Shown here: one piece after another, positions 24,086 through 35,605 of the stretch
Layout of the letters: the number at the start of each line of letters is the position of its first letter
How positions within the stretch are numbered: the first letter of the stretch is position 1
NCBI GenBank assembly: GCA_963854835.1
Contig: OY978528.1
Location: 36,600,769 to 36,664,768 of the forward strand
Length of the DNA: 64,000 nucleotides
Direction: 5' to 3'
DNA from: Megamerina dolium
Taxonomy: Eukaryota > Arthropoda > Insecta > Diptera > Megamerinidae
Notes under the pieces: generated by a model
Told to the model about the DNA's origin: nothing
Databases searched by the model: none
The model's input: the letters and a program-made list of their open reading frames with translations, nothing else
Translations under genes and position numbers: made by a program

Positions 24086-24273
24086 TTTCAACATCAAACG
24101 AACACGTGTTTTGTAAAATGAATGTCAATAAACATAAAATGTCAACCAAATGCCATGAAATTTTGACAGTTAGTAGAGGAAGGTTGAAGCTTCAAAACGC
24201 ATGTGCTCACACATAGACTGCGCTTGGTTGCTGAGATATGGTTCGAGTCTTAATACATAATTGTCACACCTTG
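23812..24273 (-). mobile_element. Irritans-like mariner fragment B2
   Basis: Minus-strand fragment with an intact right terminal repeat (ends CACCTTG at 24273, then TA). The left terminal repeat is missing: sequence starts abruptly at CACTTGTTACATCGATTT beside the SINE. A large internal deletion joins the region near the third catalytic Asp (GAGCCAAAAATGG side) to the region just inside the start codon (GCGCTCTTTGCTCCATG). The D1 and D2 sites are therefore gone. Confidence 0.85.
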
Positions 24274-24275
24274 TA

Positions 24276-24909
24276 CAGTCTGATGACCAATATTTACGTA
24301 TTAGTTTGGTGGACGTCAATTAATAAATCTTTGCATAGAAAACTCCTAGAAAGATTGCAAGAGTAGCATGTAACCTGTAGCATGTAACAGTAGCACTTAC
24401 AACAACACTGTCGTTGGCGCTCGACGTCCTTCTAAACCTCATTCTAGTGGACTTACTAGATGAACAGAATCCCCCATCTGTGGTACGGCGAAGCAGTTGT
24501 GGCAAGTAGTTGGTAAAAACCGTACTAAGACAATAATTGACTTATACAAAAGATGCATATCTGCCATTATAGGAGCGTTATGGGCCACCGCCTCATAGGC
24601 AGTCATGCAGTTAGACCATCTGGCAAATGATTTCTGCAAGAGTTGCGAAATTGAAGATGTACTGGAGACAGTTACACATTTACTATGCAACTGCCCTGCG
24701 TTCTGTATCAGAAGAAAAATATGTCTATGGTATTACTACTTATATAACCTGGCACTATTCTCAAAAGTTCCAATAGGTAATTTTACAAACTGTTCCGATT
24801 GGTTCAATGTGTATGAATTGAACACTATTCGCAAGGTATAACAACGGGCCCTTCTTAGCCTAGGTGAACTCGCTCTTTGTGAGGGCTGCCCCGCTAACCT
24901 AACCTAACC
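24276..24909 (+). pseudogene. LINE 3' part (L1): connection region, C-terminal zinc knuckle, 3' end
   Basis: Continuation of the LINE interrupted at 23530. A diverged KLLERLQ and TLSLALDVLLNLILVDLL segment corresponds to the connection domain after the RT. The RNase H region appears deleted. Then AIIGALWATAS and LDHLANDFCKSCEIEDVLET, followed by THLLCNCPAF, match the C-terminal CxxC...HxxxxC knuckle of RNase H-bearing LINEs. The 3' untranslated end reads AACGGGCCCTTCTTAGCC, GGGCTGCCCCG and finishes in TAACCTAACCTAACC. A SINE subtype carries a similar terminus. Confidence 0.72.
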
Positions 24910-26780
24910 TATTTCATACATGATTTTTTTGGAAAATATAAAGCATTCTTGAACATATTTACGCATTGTCAATTTTTTAACATATTTATAACATGGCTAA
25001 CCTTTTCTTCATATAAATTTTAAATGAACATGTAAGAAGATTTTAGTTAACATGTACATACTTGTAGTCCTTGTACCCAATAATATATGTAGTATTTAAA
25101 TGTATATAAAAAATGAGCCTAGTACTTCTATTTTCTGTAAACATTTAGGTACGGAAACATAGACCTACATAGAAAATGTGGCCGTCTCTTAGTGTTTTCT
25201 AAGTAAAATTCAGATACATACTTTAAACAATCAGAGCAATGACTTTCTATAGAAGCTATATGTTGCAGCGCGACGCAGTTTGTTCACTACTTGTATACAT
25301 TTTAGCCACTAAAGTATTAGTTGCACAGTAAATCATGTGAAAAGAATTGGCATTGCATCCGACAGTAGGAAAACAGCTTGTAAAAGTGCCCTAATATATT
25401 CCAAAGAGAACAATAAATTAATTGATTTTGATGAATATTCATTTTCTGGAATAGAAACTAGATAGGATATATTTTTATAGTAGCACACTTTTTTAGATTT
25501 CATATTAACAATAAACCAACTTTAAAATTTGTCCGGACTCTTGATTTTTCGGATTTACTTCAGTAGCACTGCAACATGTGCAATGTGGAGAAAATTGATA
25601 AAATTGAAAATTGAAATTGATAAAATGCCACCAACGGCGATATCTACTTACTACGTATACGTATACAATAACTACATATACGTATACAATATATACACTT
25701 CAATGACAAAAGTATCTACAATTTATGAATATCAACACACATAAATACTTAATGTCAATAGAACACAAAAACTAATTGAATTTGAATGAAATCGAATACC
25801 AAATTAAGCATCAACCAGTGACACCATCGCAACAATTATCAATATGTAATACAAAAGCATTAATATGAAAAAAGCCGCTCTTACAATTACAATAAATAAG
25901 CACTAAATAAAATCTCAGTAAAAAGATTAATTGTGATCAATGAAACGTCAATACAGTGAACACTATACATTATCCCTCTTTTACGCTATTTTATATGTAT
26001 GCTGATGCAATAGAATTGCATTGATTTGCTAACAATACTTACATATGCACATGTATTTATAATACGTAAAAAGACTAACAAAAAACAGCTACCACTAAAT
26101 TTGCTATTTTTATTGCTGGTTATAAGTATGTATCCTCACCCATAAATAAATATAGTGGCCGACATATATGCATATAAATTATTTGCAATTATTTCAAACA
26201 ATTTCTGTTGTTCTTATTAATTTAATGACACTATGTCGTAATGTCCATTTGTCAATTGTTATGATGAGTGAAACTGTTGCATACGTCAGTGTTCTGCAGC
26301 AAGTATATATCATTAGAGTAGACTCCCTTATATTCTCATATTGTTGGTAATAATGTACTACTGTTCGCTGGCCTTCCTCGTTTTCGGCTGCCTTGTGGAT
26401 TCCATTCGATGGTGTTTCTTTTTAAGTCTTCCCTTTGTCTACACAGAACTTATTGGCACCAGATTATTCATAGAACTATCACAGTACTAAAGTGATACCG
26501 CTGAGCATAATACAGCTAATTAATAAAAGCTAAAGGCTAAATTGCAGCATTAACTAGTTTATAGTATTAGTCCGTTGAGTTATGAATATAGGTAGAGATT
26601 TATTTTTGGTTAATTTATTTTGAATTGGATTTGTTTAAAAATTCCAGTACTTTGAATATCATGAAGAAGTTTTCCCAAGATTATACCTATACAATATAAG
26701 AACATTTGAACAATTAGTTTCATTATTACTGCTCAACACTCTTCGCGGATAGTATAGAAGATCTACAAAGTTTACTAGAT
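24910..26780. other. AT-rich spacer
   Basis: No gene or transposon recognised. Contains ACGTATACGTATAC simple repeats near 25655-25690. Open frames here are short, with no conserved motif. Confidence 0.5.
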
Positions 26781-26785
26781 AAGGG

Positions 26786-26802
26786 TTGGTTGGTTGGTTG
26801 GT
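26786..26802. repeat. (GGTT)n, 3' tail of LINE L2a
   Basis: Four to five tandem GGTT units on the plus strand, CAAC in LINE orientation. They sit directly downstream of the LINE's untranslated region, where I-group and related LINEs carry short tandem tails rather than poly(A). Confidence 0.8.
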
Positions 26803-26926
26803 TGAAGTGGTGACTCATCCATGAGTCCAAATAGCGCTTACGCACCGTTTTGTTACCACATCCTCGCTTCCAACTGTTCGTTAGGTTGTTTGTGTGGGCA
26901 GCACGGTTAAATCCAGTTCGTGCTGT

Positions 26927-28466
26927 TTAAAACTTTAGGAGGTTGCTGATGTTTACTTCAGCCAACTCCTCAATGCTGTTGAAGAGTGGCAGGGCATTTA
27001 CAAAGGAAGTGGAAGACCGTTTCCTTTTCTTCCACTTGGTTGCAACTGTGACAGAAATCGTTATGGGGCAATCCCATTTTGGCCCCCTGTTCTCCGATGA
27101 GCCAGAAGCCAGTGATGACTGCCGTCAGTCTAGAGACGTCTTTACGGTTCCTGTTTATCAGTAACATTGATTGTTTATGATTGTATGTAGGCCACAGTGA
27201 CCTACTAGTTTTACATTTCGTAAGACTTTTCCGCCTACAATCCGCTATTTGTAGATATTTTGTGTTGATAGCTCTTTTGGCTACGCTCAGCGGTATGAAC
27301 ATTGGTTGTGCAAGAGCCTCTTGCATGGCAAATCCGTTTCTTGCCAGTTCGTTGGGGTTTTCGTTTCCTTCTATGTTCCGGTGTCCCGGAACCCAGATCA
27401 ATGAAACGTTGTGCCGCTCGCTGAGTGTATTGAGACTCCTTCTACTTTGTTCCACTAGGAAGGAGGATAAGATTACTGATTTTAAAGCCTGAATTGCAGC
27501 TTGGCTGTCGGATATTATAGCTATATTGAGCTTGAATCTGAAGTCTGCGATTAGTATCCTACAAGCTTCCCCGATTGCAAACACTTCCGCCTGGAATACG
27601 CTAGACAAATTGGGGAGGCGAACAGAATTGTCGACTTTCAATCTCTCGGAATATATACCTGCTCCTACGCCACAATCCATTTTGGAGCCGTCCGTGTAGA
27701 TTGTGGTGTCGAAACTATTTAACAGACATCCCTTAGTCCAATCTTTCCTTGAAAGAAAGACTACTGTGAAGTTTCTATTGAAATTCATCTTCGGGATGAT
27801 GTAGTCTGTCCTGTCAGACGTATATTGCGTTTCTCTTGTTAGTATGCATCCATGTCCGTAGGTTCTCTCCTTCCAGTGACCCGCTTCCTTTAGCCCCACT
27901 GCGGTCATGGTTGCCGTTTTCTTGATGTATAGGTCAATAGGGAGCATGTGTGTCAGAACGTTAAGAGCATCCCCGGGACACGACTTTATAGCTCCGACTA
28001 CCGCTGCACATGCTGACCTTTGTATACTGCAAAGTTTATTAATGGTGTAGGCCTTATCCAAGGCTTTCCACCAAACAACCGAGCCATAAGATAAAATTGG
28101 ACGTACAACCGCTTTGTACATCCATAAAGTAAGTTTTGGTTGGAGACCCCATTTCCTTCCAATTACTCTTTTGCAGGTATAGAGGGCAATGCAAGCCTTC
28201 TTTACCCGGTTTTCAGTATTTAACCTCCAGCTAAGCTTGGAGTCCAAAATAATCCCCAAGTATTTAGCACTAGAAGAAAGAGTAAGGGTTTGATGATTTA
28301 ATTTAGGCCAGTCAAATTTGGGTATTTTGATTCTGTTGGGGAAAAGCATCAGTTCTGTTTTATCCGGATTCAACCCCAGGCCACACCTGATAGCCCAGGA
28401 GCTGAGCTCGTCTAACGCCCTTTGCGTGATCCCACTGATCGTGCTAGGGCACAATCCTGACACCAT
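26927..28466 (-). pseudogene. LINE polyprotein C-terminal half: RT thumb, RNase H, zinc knuckle (L2a)
   Basis: A 498-codon frame is open from 28466 to 26970. Order: VSGLCPSTIS just downstream of the missing YADD box; PDKTELMLF; KYLGIILDSKLSW; connection domain (YKAVVRPILSYGSVVWWKA). Then RNase H, with catalytic Asp in IYTDGSK, Glu in FQAEVFAI and Asp in IISDSQAAI; the last motif GHRNIEGNENPNELAR has Asn where the usual NExxDEL Asp is expected. C-terminus: ITGFWLIGEQGAKMG and CHSCN...ETVFHFLCKCP. A one-base shift near 26970 ends this frame early; the original frame reads on to TTA at 26927. Members of this group copy themselves by target-primed reverse transcription. Clade (I/LOA/R1-like) is inference. 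Confidence 0.88.
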
Positions 28467-28469
28467 TAA

Positions 28470-28885
28470 TGCTCATCACATTCATCGATAGCAAAGGAAT
28501 TATCCACAAAGACTGGTCAAACAGTTACTTCCGCATGTTACCTCGAAGTTTTGAAGCGTTTGATGTCCAGAATCCGTCGTGTTCGACCAGAATACCGCGA
28601 TCCAAAAACTTGGTCTCTGTTGCACGATAATGCTCCGACTCATACAGCACTTATTGTTCATCAATTTTTGGTTCGGAATCAGGCTGTGTGTTGAATCACC
28701 CGCCGTATTCACCTGATTTGGTACTGTGTGACTTCTTTTTGTTCCCAAAACTGAAATTGAAGTTGAAAAGATGCTTTTTTGATGACATTTAGACCATACA
28801 ACGGGCTTCGACGAGGGCACTGGAGGCAATTCCGAAAATCGATGTAAAAAGTGTGTTGAATCACGAGGAGAATATTTTGAATTAA
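28470..28885 (+). pseudogene. Mariner transposase 3' remnant (copy B3)
   Basis: Plus-strand relic with the second catalytic site readable as LLHDNAPTHTALIVHQFLVR. A one-base deletion after NQ (28683) then shifts the frame through the PPYSPDL region. Near 28840 about 35 bp coding ELEHAFESLLNR are missing. The frame ends near the family stop at about 28883. Non-functional. Confidence 0.82.
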
Positions 28886-28963
28886 TATACCGAAAAATTA
28901 GCAGATATCGTGTTTTAATTGTGTTTTCTAGAGGCAGTCGTAATACATAATTGACGCACCTTG
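28470..28963 (+). mobile_element. Irritans-like mariner fragment B3 (3' half)
   Basis: Plus-strand 3' half of family B, beginning abruptly at ATGCTCATCACATTCATCGA against LINE L2a and ending in a terminal repeat (TTGACGCACCTTG, then TA at 28964-28965). The 5' half of the mariner is not found on the other side of the LINE. Simple insertion of the LINE into the mariner therefore does not explain the junction; a deletion or rearrangement must have occurred. Confidence 0.88.
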
Positions 28964-29101
28964 TAAATGCACTCAGTATTACAAGAACAGTATCAACAAC
29001 AACAAAATCAATTTAAAAAATTAACAAAGTCAACTATAGAAAAAATCTGCTGCTAAGATAACAGAGAAAGCACAACTCATTTGATTGTATTTTTTAATAT
29101 A

Positions 29102-30060
29102 AAGGGTTATCCATTTTGCGGTTTCAAAAGAAAATGTAAATAAAACACATATAAATTATTTTTTATCATCATATTTCTTTTTTATTATAAAGTTTGAACG
29201 TTGACATTATGTGTGAAATACTACATCATTTAAATGACCACCACGCGAATTGTTGCATGCATCGATTCTTTTGAGGTAATTTTCGACCACTTTTTGACAC
29301 ATATTGGGCGGTATCTCAGCCATAACGTGACGAATGTTGGTTTTTAGGTGCTCAAGAGTTAAAGGTTAAAGGTGTCAAATCGCATGATCTTGGTGGCCAC
29401 TTGATATCGCTACGACGAGAAATTACGCGGCCAGAAAATTTCTCTTGCAATAAAGCCATATTCGCTAGAGTTGTGTGGCATGTGGCACCGTCTTGTTGAA
29501 ACCACATATTCTCTAAGTCGTATTCATAAATAGCAGGCAAAAAAAGTCAGTTATCATATGACCATAACGCTCCGAATTGACGGTGACAGTCGTTCCATCG
29601 TCGTTTTCGAAGAAGTAATTTCCAATCACACCTCCGGACCAAAGAGCGCACCAAGCAGTGACTTTTTGTGGATGTAGTGGCCTCTCTTCAATTACTTGAG
29701 GATTCTCAGAACCCCAAATACGACAATTTTGTTTGTTAACATACCCACCGAGTGAGAAAAGTGCTTCGTCGCTGAAGAAAATTTTGTTCGAAAAATCGTC
29801 GTCACCGCCTGTTGTTCAAGCACCCATTCGACGTATCTACGACGTTGTGAATGGTCAGCTGGTTTCAGTTGTTGTGTGAGCTGGATTTTATATTGATGTA
29901 GGTGTAGATCTAAATGCAAAATACGCCATAATGTGCCGTAAGACAGTCCTAATTCCTGAGAACGACGAGGAATCGACACATTCGGGTCTTCGGCAACACT
30001 TTCACTTACAGCAGCGATATTTTCGGTGGTACGATTGAAACCGCGAAATGGATAACCCTT
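29102..30060 (-). mobile_element. DD41D mariner-like element, copy A3 (deleted)
   Basis: Both terminal repeats and TA duplications (29100-29101, 30061-30062) are intact, but the element is only 959 bp. One deletion removes the leader and the first ~90 codons, fusing GGTGGTACGA directly to the 5' terminal repeat (TTGAAACCGCGAAATGG). A second, near 29366, removes ~48 bp spanning the third catalytic Asp. Retained ends make it a plausible non-autonomous substrate of a relative's transposase. Confidence 0.93.
29207..30034 (-). pseudogene. DD41D transposase lacking DNA-binding domain and third Asp (copy A3)
   Basis: Remaining minus-strand frames: MSIPRRSQELGLSYGTLWRI onward; a one-base loss near 29808 (frame slips to FRTKFSSATKHF instead of FSNKIFFSDEAHF); WFQQDGATCHTT, with the second Asp, intact; then RSCDLTPLT, where the deletion replaces the Asp-Phe-Phe-Leu segment. 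The first of the two T8 tracts (near 29540) is T7. The DNA-binding N-terminus is entirely absent. Confidence 0.9.
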
Positions 30061-30062
30061 TA

Positions 30063-30556
30063 TTATATATATAGTAATAATTCCTACAAAACAATGAAAT
30101 TAAATTCTGTATTAACCGTGTTTTATTCGACACCTGATTAAAAGTATAAAAAATAGCGGACTCATTTTATTGCAAAATTCTTCCGCTTCCTTTTCTTCTC
30201 AATTATAACATTTTATAAATAAATATTGATAAGTAACATATCTGTATGTACACAGAAAATATAAAAATAAATGCCAGCACTGTTCAAATTGGCATGTGAA
30301 ATTTGTTGAAAATTTGTATTATGTACCATTTGAAAACATTTCCAAAGTATATTTCATTCTACAATTACAAACTAAAGTGCTGTTCCAGGAATAAAGCATG
30401 CAGCAGAGAAGGCAGAAAACCCACAATATAACTAATTAAGCACATGGCCACTGTAAGACGTTCAACCTCCAGCAAAAAGGAATATCTCAATGCATAGATA
30501 AATATTCATTGGAAAACTCTATATAGTAGGCGCTTCTCAAAGTGTCAATTTTTAAG
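30063..30556. other. AT-rich spacer between A3 and A4
   Basis: No recognisable element. It is the ~500-bp loop between two oppositely oriented copies of the same transposon. Confidence 0.6.
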
Positions 30557-30558
30557 TA

Positions 30559-31804
30559 AAGGGTTATCCATTTCGCGGTTTCAAAAGTATAGGGCTAGAA
30601 TTCGACATCTGTCAAACTGAGTTGTTAAAACAATTTCTTTCTTTTTCAGTTCAAAGTCTGACATTTGCGAAAATGGATCGCTTAACTATCGCACAACGCA
30701 TTAAAATTGTAAAAACCTACTACAAAAATGGTGATTCTGCCACAGCCACATATCGTGCTTTAAGAGGAGATTATGGTTTACATAATCGTCCAACTACGCA
30801 AGCAATTGGCAAAATTGTGAAGAAATATGAAGAGACTGGATCGGTTACAGATATTGTAAGGCCTGTGCATCATCGTTTCGCTCGTACCACCGAAAATATC
30901 GCTGCTGTAAGTGAAAGTGTTGCCGAAGACCCGAATGTGTCGATTCCTCGTCGTTCTCAGGAATTACGACTGTCTTACGGCACATTATGGCGTATTTTGC
31001 ATTTGGATCTACACCTACATCCATATAAAATCCAGCTCACACAACAACTGAAGCCAGCTGACCATTCACAACGTCGTAGATACGTCGAATGGGTGCTTCA
31101 ACAATAGGCGGTGGACGGCGATTTTTCGAACAAAATTTTCTTCAGCGACGAAGCACATTTCTCACTCGGTGGGTATGTTAACAAACAAAATTGTCGTATT
31201 TGGGGTTCTGAGAATCCTCAAGTAATTGAAGAGAGGCCACTACATCCACAAAAAGTCACTGCTTGGTGCGCTCTTTGGTCCGGAGGTGTGATTGGACCTT
31301 ACTTCTTCGAAAACGACGATGGAACGACTGTCACCGTCAATTCGGAGCGTTATGGTCATATGAGAACCGACTTTTTTTTGCCTGCTATTGATGAATACGA
31401 CTTAGAGAATATGTGGTTTCAACAAGACGGTGCCACATGCCACACAACTCGATATCAAGTGGCCACCAAGATCATGCGATTTGACACCGCTTGACTTTTT
31501 TTTGTGGGGCTACGCGAAAGACCGTGTTTATGCAGATAAACCTTTAACTCTTGAGCACCTAAAAACCAACATTCGTCACGTTATGGCTGAGATACCGCCT
31601 AATATGTGTCAAAAAGTGGTCGAAAACTACCTCAAAAGAATCGATGCTTGCAACAATTCGCGTGGTGGTCATTTAAATGATGTAGTATTTCACACATAAT
31701 GTCAACGTTCAAACTTTATAATAAAAAAGAAATATCATGATAAAAAATATTTTATATGTGTTTTATTTACATTTACTTTTGAAAACGCAAAATGGATAAC
31801 CCTT
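30559..31804 (+). mobile_element. DD41D mariner-like element, copy A4
   Basis: 1246-bp copy with both terminal repeats and flanking TA (30557-30558, 31805-31806). Internal damage consists of one nonsense codon and one 59-bp deletion. It pairs head to head with A3. Confidence 0.95.
30673..31699 (+). pseudogene. DD41D mariner transposase, amber codon and 59-bp deletion (copy A4)
   Basis: ATG at 30673, full DNA-binding half, then TAG at 31105-31107 in place of Gln (VLQQ-stop-VDGDF), the same site mutated in A1. After it the frame is open through FFSDEAHF and WFQQDGATCHTT. A 59-bp deletion follows, with CGA at both breakpoints (ACAACTCGA joined to TATCAAG). It removes RANMALLQEKFSGRVISRRG and shifts the frame. 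The C-terminal part, with LTPLDFFLWG and an intact T8 tract, continues to the TAA at 31697. Confidence 0.93.
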
Positions 31805-34800
31805 TATAATCAAAGCACTCAAATAAAAGCTATAATTTCATGAATTAAATACTTTACTGAAAAAAACAATTAACTGCACTTATTCGTTTACCTATTCCAC
31901 CATACGGCTCTCCCTTGCAATTGCACAATATAACGATAATAATTACAACAACAACAATAAGCATACACGAAAATGGCCATAATGTACAAAATATTGTGCT
32001 ATAATATCTCGTGTATGCATCGAACGCATTCAACCAGCTTGCAATGAACTTTTCAACAAAAAGTCAATTGAATGTATTGAAAATTTGACTTTGAACTTAA
32101 CGCTGTTGCTATATGCTGTATGTTGTATGGGGATGTGAAAAACTTCAGTCAAACTTGGTAGTCATTTTGTTAACACTTCAATTGATTGGTTAGTTGTTTG
32201 ATTGGTAAGATTATCTGTGTTTTTCGAATTTTTGTTCTCTGCCCCAATGACTAAAACCGTATTGTATAGAACACCTACATATAACAGCTGCAATAGCATC
32301 TAGCAAATAAGATTCTTATGGTTGCAAGAAGAATGTGTTTGTTAAACTCGTTCGAATTATGTGACTGGAGGGTATTTTCAACAATTCCTAGGTGTATTAT
32401 ATTGTTTTTTTTTTCAAATTTTATAGCTAAAGCAACAAAAAAAAATCACCTTTAGTATAATAAAGCATAAACCATAAATTAGCAATTATTAATCAATTTT
32501 TATTTTTGTTTCTTTATCAAATATATGCGATAAATACTATATTCAATATACATAAAATGATACATATGTACATACATATTGATAATTTGTAGTTGCAGCA
32601 CAAACATTTAATTATAGTTCTACATGCAATGGGCAACAATTTTATTGGTGAGATTTTAATGAAAAGTTGCAAAAATAAATAAAAATTAAAATAAACTAGT
32701 TCTGTTCATTAATCGACTTTCAAGTGTTTGTTATAATTTATGACATACACCATTCAGAAAAGTGTTAAAAGTACTTAAGGCGCATAAAAATGCTCAACAC
32801 TCAACACTGCTAGTACTGGGGCTGAACTTATGATATTAATACTCAAAAATCTCTATTTGGGGCATGGCAACAGAAGCACTAAATATATCATATGCACAAA
32901 TGAGCACACAGGCAAAGGAATTAATATGTAAGCACGTACTTACATCTTGAAATGTCTTGAGTTTGCTTTTAGTCGCCACTTGTAATACCTTTTTACGAAA
33001 CTTTGTGGCATTAATGACAAACGAGTAGCATTTAACTTGTCAAACAACATTCAGCTCATCCAACATTTAAACGAAACATCATAAATGCTTACATACTCAG
33101 CTTGTACCACTACCTGTCTGCCTACATGATGCATTGATGTACTGCATGCTTGCAATATGCACCTCATATCCTATACTATACTATGGATATTGAAATGATA
33201 ATTATCATCACCTCAAGACTGATCATCATAAGATTTACAAATGGGGGGAGAAAACAAATACAATAAAAAAAATGAACGAACGACTTGTTAGCAAGCAAAG
33301 GTAAGGTGTAATTTGTCACCAAAAGTGATCGAAGATGTTTGCCATAAAAATTGATTTCATTAAGATTAATATGCATTGCTGCTGATTCAACAGAAATTAC
33401 CATAAATCACTGATAATAGGCAGATTGCGTGCGTTTGCGTATTTATGAGTACCTCGAAGTGTATATAGTACTGATATACAGCTGAGCATAAAAGTAAAGA
33501 TGACTCACGTCTGATATGTTAAAAGATCACCACTGAAGTGTGCACTCTGATTCTACCACTACCTACCACTAGCTTGAATGATTTCATTGCGCACTTGTTA
33601 TTTTCAATTCCATTGAATTTAAGGTTAAAAATCATTTCCTGCTAAATGTTTAACCTTTTTTTCAGTATTTCTTTCCTCCCTTCTCTAAAATAAATACATA
33701 CAATATAGATTTTGTCACTCGCAATAGTATTTCAATGGAAATTTTGCTTCAACATATAAATATTTAACTGAAATTAATTTGTCACATGATATATATCTGT
33801 GTCTATATATCAATATCTATATCAATTTACTTACTTACGCTATATTCATTTGTTTTCCTCCCATAAGCGCCTTATACTTTGTGCATACACATATGCATGT
33901 TATCTTTCTATTAAAGCACTTCCACAGAATATATAGTATTTTTATAGACTACATACCTATATGAATATATATACGATATTTATGTGTATTTTATTAATAT
34001 GTAAACGATAAATGCCGGATGGAATTTTTATGGTTTAATAATTCATTTGAGTTATATGTATAATTTATTTAAAATATAGTTTTAAAAATATACATGTACA
34101 TTAAATAATAGCTATGTATCATTGTAAGCAGAGGTGTAGTTGGGAAAGTTATTAATATTGAAGAAGGAGTTCGTTCGTAGCCTCTCACATAAGTACCTGA
34201 TAACCAAAGCAAGAAAATCTGCTGGAATAGGTAGATTTGCTTTAAGAGAAAATGATCGTATATTTGAGGTTTTGACTCATCATGCTTCCGAGCTACAGAT
34301 ATCGAGATCATTCTCCCCATTTTCTAATATACCAATTAAATTGTAAAACTAACTTCTCAGACCTATAGTCAAAAACATACATTTTTAGGGAAAGTAGATG
34401 TGGTTTTCATTCGATTTTGCCCATTTACAAATCATTTCTTTGTTGGTAAAAATAATTCTGTGTACCAAGTTTTACGTTGATCATTTTATAATAGTGGCAG
34501 CTATCATGCAAACGGCCAAATAGGGAGACAGATTTGACCGCAAGTTCGTGATTCTGGTAAGTAACATATATTCTCTTCATATCTTCACTAGGGTGTATAT
34601 TCTTTCGGTAAAATCTTCCCCAAGGCATTAGTTTTTGTAAAAAACAAAAGCCTCATTAGCCTTTTCAGCAAGCATAGTGTATGGCAAAACATAAATTCAC
34701 TTGACATATCGATTCGATGCCTAAAAATAGACAAATTAACGATTCTTTTGATTTCAAGAAAGTCAATATTAGTTGACGATTTCCCTTAAAGAAAAAGCTT

Positions 34801-35391
34801 CACATGGGAAAACTAGGAAAAGTGCACAAATACAAGCGGCTTGACATTTGCATTAAACTCTAATTATTCTACACACATATTACTGCAAACCCTCTAAAAT
34901 CGATGCATCAACTACGACAGAGTTGCACTAAGTGTGATCAAAAGACTTAAGACGCAAACTAATAAGATTTATAAAAATCGCACAGTAACTACTGCATGTC
35001 CATAAGGCATGTTTACGTGTGTACACACTATGTGTGTGTTTGTGTGGAGTAGTGTAGATAAGCAATAAACAAAAAATAAATACGAAATATAAATTAAATT
35101 AAATGACCACAAATTAAATTGCAATTTAAAAAACCTGTTGCTATATTTATATTGTATATACACATGTACTTATATAACTATTAGATAAATGTTACTTTTA
35201 CTGCTACTTTATACCTAGTACATACATGTATACAATAGATGACAATAATCAAAAACAGCAGCACCAGCAAGAACAACGACTTATCTATGGCAATAATACT
35301 AGTACTAATAGCAACAACAATATGCAACCTGCAATTATGCATGATCTATTTGAACAAGATATGTTGATGCTGGTTTGCCGTCACTGACTGT

Positions 35392-35417
35392 ATCATCATC
35401 ATCATCATCGTCATCAT
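35392..35417. repeat. (ATC)n trinucleotide repeat
   Basis: ATCATC units with one CGTC interruption. The minus strand would read as an Asp run, but the surrounding frame has no recognisable domain. Confidence 0.85.
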
Positions 35418-35584
35418 AATACTGAGCAACTACAGCTACAACTATGCAATATATTACATTTATATACTCCAGCCAACAATTGAGATTATCATTAGTTATG
35501 CGCGCATGCTGGACAGCAACTAAACAAACGTATTGCCAATCATAAAAATCATCATAAAATGTAGTCAACGTCGTTTAGCAACAA

Positions 35585-35605
35585 ACACACACACACACAC
35601 ACACA
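35585..35605. repeat. (AC)n dinucleotide repeat
   Basis: About ten AC units in a row, an ordinary microsatellite. Confidence 0.9.

Larger units (their letters stand above)
26786..28469 (-). mobile_element. 5'-truncated RNase H-bearing LINE (L2a)
   Basis: Minus-strand non-LTR retrotransposon. Its 5' limit (right) is just after the RT catalytic box, at 28469, where mariner B3 begins. Its 3' end (left) is marked by a (CAAC)n tail, seen as (GGTT)n at 26786-26802 on the plus strand. I could not find a target duplication; the flanking sequences do not match. Confidence 0.85.

Noticed and set aside
34069..34346. Overlapping frames near 34.1-34.3 kb as a host exon
   Set aside because: Both strands are open by chance over ~200 bp; no splice-site pair, domain or codon pattern supports an exon.
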